A DNA stretch of 64,000 nucleotides from Flavipsychrobacter sp. Lineage in GTDB: Bacteria; Bacteroidota; Bacteroidia; Chitinophagales; Chitinophagaceae. The stretch lies in contig JAEUVF010000013.1 in NCBI GenBank assembly GCA_016787265.1, forward strand, positions 558,001 through 622,000, given 5' to 3'. Below, piece by piece: positions 61,704 through 64,000 of this stretch (its first letter is position 1; each line of letters begins with the position of its first letter). The position numbers and the translations under genes are program-made. Under the pieces are notes generated by a model. That model searched no databases. It was not told the DNA's origin and saw nothing but the letters and a program-made list of their open reading frames with translations.

Positions 61704-62393
61704 ATGGCAGAAAAGATAATCGAACTTAGAAACGCGAATATATACCAGGGCAGTAATCTTATTCTTCAGGATGTAAACATCACCATCAACAGGGGGGAGT
61801 TTGTATACCTGGTTGGCAAAACCGGAACAGGTAAATCCAGTTTATTAAAAACACTATACGGAGACCTTCCTTTGAATGAAGGTGAAGGCCAGGTAGTAGG
61901 ATTTAATCTCAAGGAAATGGATTGGAAAAAAGTCCCCTTCCTGCGCCGCAACCTTGGGGTGGTATTCCAGGATTTTCAATTACTGACCGACCGGAACGTT
62001 AACAACAACCTGAAATTTGTACTACGTGCAACCGGTTGGAAGGATGAGCAACTGATGGATGAAAAAATCGCGGATGTGCTCGACAAAGTTGGCCTGAAAT
62101 CAAAAGGATTTAAATATCCTTTCGAAATGTCTGGTGGTGAGCAGCAGCGGGTTGATATCGCGCGTGCATTGCTCAATTCTCCAAAGCTGATACTCGCTGA
62201 TGAACCGACTGGAAACCTCGATCCTGAAACCTCTGACGAAATCATGCAATTATTGTTTCACATCAGCAGGGATTATGGTGCTGCAGTAGTGATGGCCACC
62301 CACGATTATCCGGTTATCCAGAAATATCCTGCGAGAACATTAAGAACAGATAAGGGGAGAGTGGAGGATAATGCTACGATAAATATGCTATAA
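61704..62393 (+). CDS. ftsE: FtsE-like cell-division ABC ATPase
   Basis: The start at 61704 ([18 protein letters not shown]) gives 229 residues, the FtsE length. Walker A is [12 protein letters not shown], the signature is MSGGEQQR and Walker [13 protein letters not shown]. The [13 protein letters not shown]-loop is the FtsE/LolD-like form. With FtsX (not in this window) it would activate peptidoglycan hydrolases at the septum. The last 20 bases overlap the convergent glycosyltransferase gene. Other LolD-like ABC ATPases are the main alternative. Confidence 0.85.
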   Translation: MAEKIIELRNANIYQGSNLILQDVNITINRGEFVYLVGKTGTGKSSLLKTLYGDLPLNEGEGQVVGFNLKEMDWKKVPFLRRNLGVVFQDFQLLTDRNVNNNLKFVLRATGWKDEQLMDEKIADVLDKVGLKSKGFKYPFEMSGGEQQRVDIARALLNSPKLILADEPTGNLDPETSDEIMQLLFHISRDYGAAVVMATHDYPVIQKYPARTLRTDKGRVEDNATINML

Positions 62394-63501
62394 GTGCTTT
62401 CGCATTTGTTGCAGTATCAAAATGCTGCAGCAACAAATTCTTGCGAAGCCGGATTTCTTCTTCTCCAAAGGGCAAATGGTATAACTGTTGAACAATTCGC
62501 TGGAAAGCTGTTGAAGTTTCTGCCACATGGCAAAGCGGCGCTAATGGACTTCCCTCAACAGCTGCCTGGTTCACGATGCAATGCCGGCCATTATACAAGG
62601 CATTCAGAAGTTTCAGTTTGATACCGGTTTTATTGAAAGAAGGCAGAATATTGATTTGTGCCTTTCCAATCAGATCCTGTAATTCTCTTTCTTCCGGATT
62701 CCCAACAAGGCAGGTGTGCGTGTTCTGGTGAGCGATTCGTTGTAATCTGGCTGATGGATTTTTACCGGCAACCACAAACGGGATTTTCAATTTTTCAAAT
62801 ACCTCAGTAAGCAGCCAGATCGCAGCTTTTTCATTTTCCGTCACACTCAGATTACCATGATAAAGACAAAACGATCCGATCCCTTCAGCTGCTTTCACTT
62901 CCCGGAATGGATGAAATACGGGAAGGTAATGCACCCATTTCCCATGAAACTCTTTTTTGTAATATTCCTCATCTCGTTCAGACAAAGTCAGAACAGGCCA
63001 GGAAGCAGCTACTTTTCTTTCCTGCTTTGATAACAACCGGCTTTCATTCCAAAAATAAATTCGTTTGAATAGGGAGCGCTCATGACGGGAGAGTTCCTTG
63101 TAATAAGTTGTTTCCACATTGAACAACCGGAGAACGATTTTACGATTCTCGAATCGGGCATCGCCAAGTAAGGCTGAACAATGAATGCCTTCCAGCAAGA
63201 TCGGATGGTTATCCTGACTGAGCCTGTCGAGCAATTTATCACTGCTTCTTGAGCATACAATATAAGGCAGATGAAAACAGAATCCCTTGTGCCCCTCCTG
63301 CCGTTTGTAGTAATGAACTTCTTTGCAGTATGTATTCAGAATGGGTTGCTCACCCCTGCCATATTCAAAGCAATGCAGGATAATTTGAACTCCCTGTTCA
63401 TGCAAAGCCCGAATGGTTGAAAAAATATCCAGCACGCCACCATAATCCAGTGGATAGGGCACGTCATGACTAACGATATGTATGGTTTTTCCTTCTGACA
63501 C
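62374..63501 (-). CDS. Glycosyltransferase, GT-B fold
   Basis: 375 residues with the GT-B two-domain outline. The N-terminal domain begins IHIVSHDVPYPLDYGGVLDI with a typical Gly-rich loop; the C-terminal domain contains SFCLYHGNLSVTENEKAAIW, and PSFNKTGIKLKLLNALYNGR is the nucleotide-sugar binding site. Donor and acceptor are unknown. It is one of a pair with the next gene (7 bases apart), so probably a surface polysaccharide or glycoprotein cluster continues past the window. Confidence 0.85.
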   Translation of the reverse strand: MSEGKTIHIVSHDVPYPLDYGGVLDIFSTIRALHEQGVQIILHCFEYGRGEQPILNTYCKEVHYYKRQEGHKGFCFHLPYIVCSRSSDKLLDRLSQDNHPILLEGIHCSALLGDARFENRKIVLRLFNVETTYYKELSRHERSLFKRIYFWNESRLLSKQERKVAASWPVLTLSERDEEYYKKEFHGKWVHYLPVFHPFREVKAAEGIGSFCLYHGNLSVTENEKAAIWLLTEVFEKLKIPFVVAGKNPSARLQRIAHQNTHTCLVGNPEERELQDLIGKAQINILPSFNKTGIKLKLLNALYNGRHCIVNQAAVEGSPLAPLCHVAETSTAFQRIVQQLYHLPFGEEEIRLRKNLLLQHFDTATNAKALIAYLS

Positions 63502-63508
63502 CAGGACC

Positions 63509-64000
63509 TTATATTGATTGATAAATAGCCAGCAATGCTTTTTCTTCCTTCTCCCAATTCCACTCCTGGCGCATTTTCAGGCAGTTTTCCTGTAATTGTT
63601 TATATAGTAACCCATCTGTGAGCAAATTGTTTATGGAAGCGGCCAGTTCAACCGGATCCGTTGCAGAAGTCAAAACCGCTACCGGAAAATCCTGGTTTAA
63701 CTGCCTGTACACGGGAAAATCAACCGCTACCTGGGGAGTTGCAGCATGTACATAATCAAAAAAACGATTGGCCAGGGAATAATAGTTACTCAGGCCCTGG
63801 TTTTCAAATAAGGTAAATCCCATCTTTGCCCTTGCCGTTATGCCTTTTAATTCCGATGGCGGTAGTTTTCCTTTCAGCTGCACCCGGTCTTCCAACCGGT
63901 ATCGCCTGATTAACTCCCTGGTTTGCTCCAGAAAATTACCATCTCCATAAATATGCAGCGGCATGTTTACATATTGCATGGCAGGTATCAACACTTCAAA
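63509..64000 (-). CDS. Glycosyltransferase, C-terminal part (cut by window edge)
   Basis: The frame is open to the edge; the first in-frame GTG is at 63994 but a true start is likely outside. The 160 visible residues are the C-terminal donor-binding half of a GT-B glycosyltransferase: IYGDGNFLEQTRELIRRYRL and MGFTLFENQGLSNYYSLANR, the latter with the acidic Glu before the sugar-phosphate loop. It is the upstream gene of the pair with 62374, spaced by 7 bases. Confidence 0.75.
   Translation of the reverse strand, partial: FEVLIPAMQYVNMPLHIYGDGNFLEQTRELIRRYRLEDRVQLKGKLPPSELKGITARAKMGFTLFENQGLSNYYSLANRFFDYVHAATPQVAVDFPVYRQLNQDFPVAVLTSATDPVELAASINNLLTDGLLYKQLQENCLKMRQEWNWEKEEKALLAIYQSI

Overview
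The window reads as a chromosomal segment of a Bacteroidota bacterium, most likely family Chitinophagaceae (inference). Supporting signs are Bacteroidota-type promoters (TTTG, 19-20 bp, TAnnTTTG), few clear Shine-Dalgarno sites, DUF2723 and DUF2490 proteins, SusC-free but barrel-rich envelope genes, and tightly packed short operons. There are no rRNA genes, CRISPR arrays or recognisable insertion sequences. Three tRNA genes are present: two tRNA-Val(UAC) in tandem and one tRNA-Lys(UUU).

Layout. 0-7.7 kb: envelope genes (Tyr-rich secreted protein cut by the window edge, GNAT, PrsW-like protease, a HExxH/propeller/barrel protein, GH9 glycosidase, PAP2 phosphatase). 7.7-29.4 kb: housekeeping block with valS, an exonuclease/GIY-YIG protein, an esterase, the N-degron pair clpS-aat behind the two tRNA-Val genes, mtaB, plsC, priA, murB, an AAA+/VWA pair, a large DUF2723 membrane protein and a SAM hydroxide adenosyltransferase. 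29.6-38.5 kb: a tRNA-Lys gene followed by an accessory region with an AT-rich lipoprotein gene, a 49-codon gene next to a 32-bp palindrome, and a type I restriction-modification operon hsdM-hsdS-orf203-hsdR-M48, whose genes all overlap. 38.5-44.6 kb: an RND efflux operon (tetR, tolC-like, adaptor, permease). 44.6-47.3 kb: small accessory genes (broken reductase-like pseudogene, hicAB toxin-antitoxin, lipoprotein) and a 0.7-kb gene-free gap. 47.3-49.6 kb: AraC regulator and galK.

49.6-61.7 kb holds the most coherent system: an Rrf2 regulator followed by ten same-strand genes for assimilatory sulfate reduction and cysteine synthesis (cysJ, cysI, SUMT, cysE, cysK, APS reductase, cysD, DUF2490, a siroheme-synthase/TSUP fusion, cysN). 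CysD/CysN activate sulfate to APS. A 4Fe-4S APS reductase makes sulfite. CysJI reduces it to sulfide using siroheme supplied by SUMT and the fusion protein. CysE and CysK make cysteine. No APS kinase is present, in agreement with direct APS reduction. The window ends with ftsE and two glycosyltransferases, the last cut by the edge.

The items most worth a second look are the siroheme-synthase/TSUP fusion and embedded DUF2490 gene, the two competing hairpins ahead of cysJ, the unknown gene locked between hsdS and hsdR, the small gene beside the 32-bp palindrome, the surface metalloprotease/propeller/barrel protein, and a shared intergenic repeat lying directly after the stop codons of two unrelated genes. 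I see no clear case for a wholly new defence system. All identifications come from motif reading by eye, without database searches.
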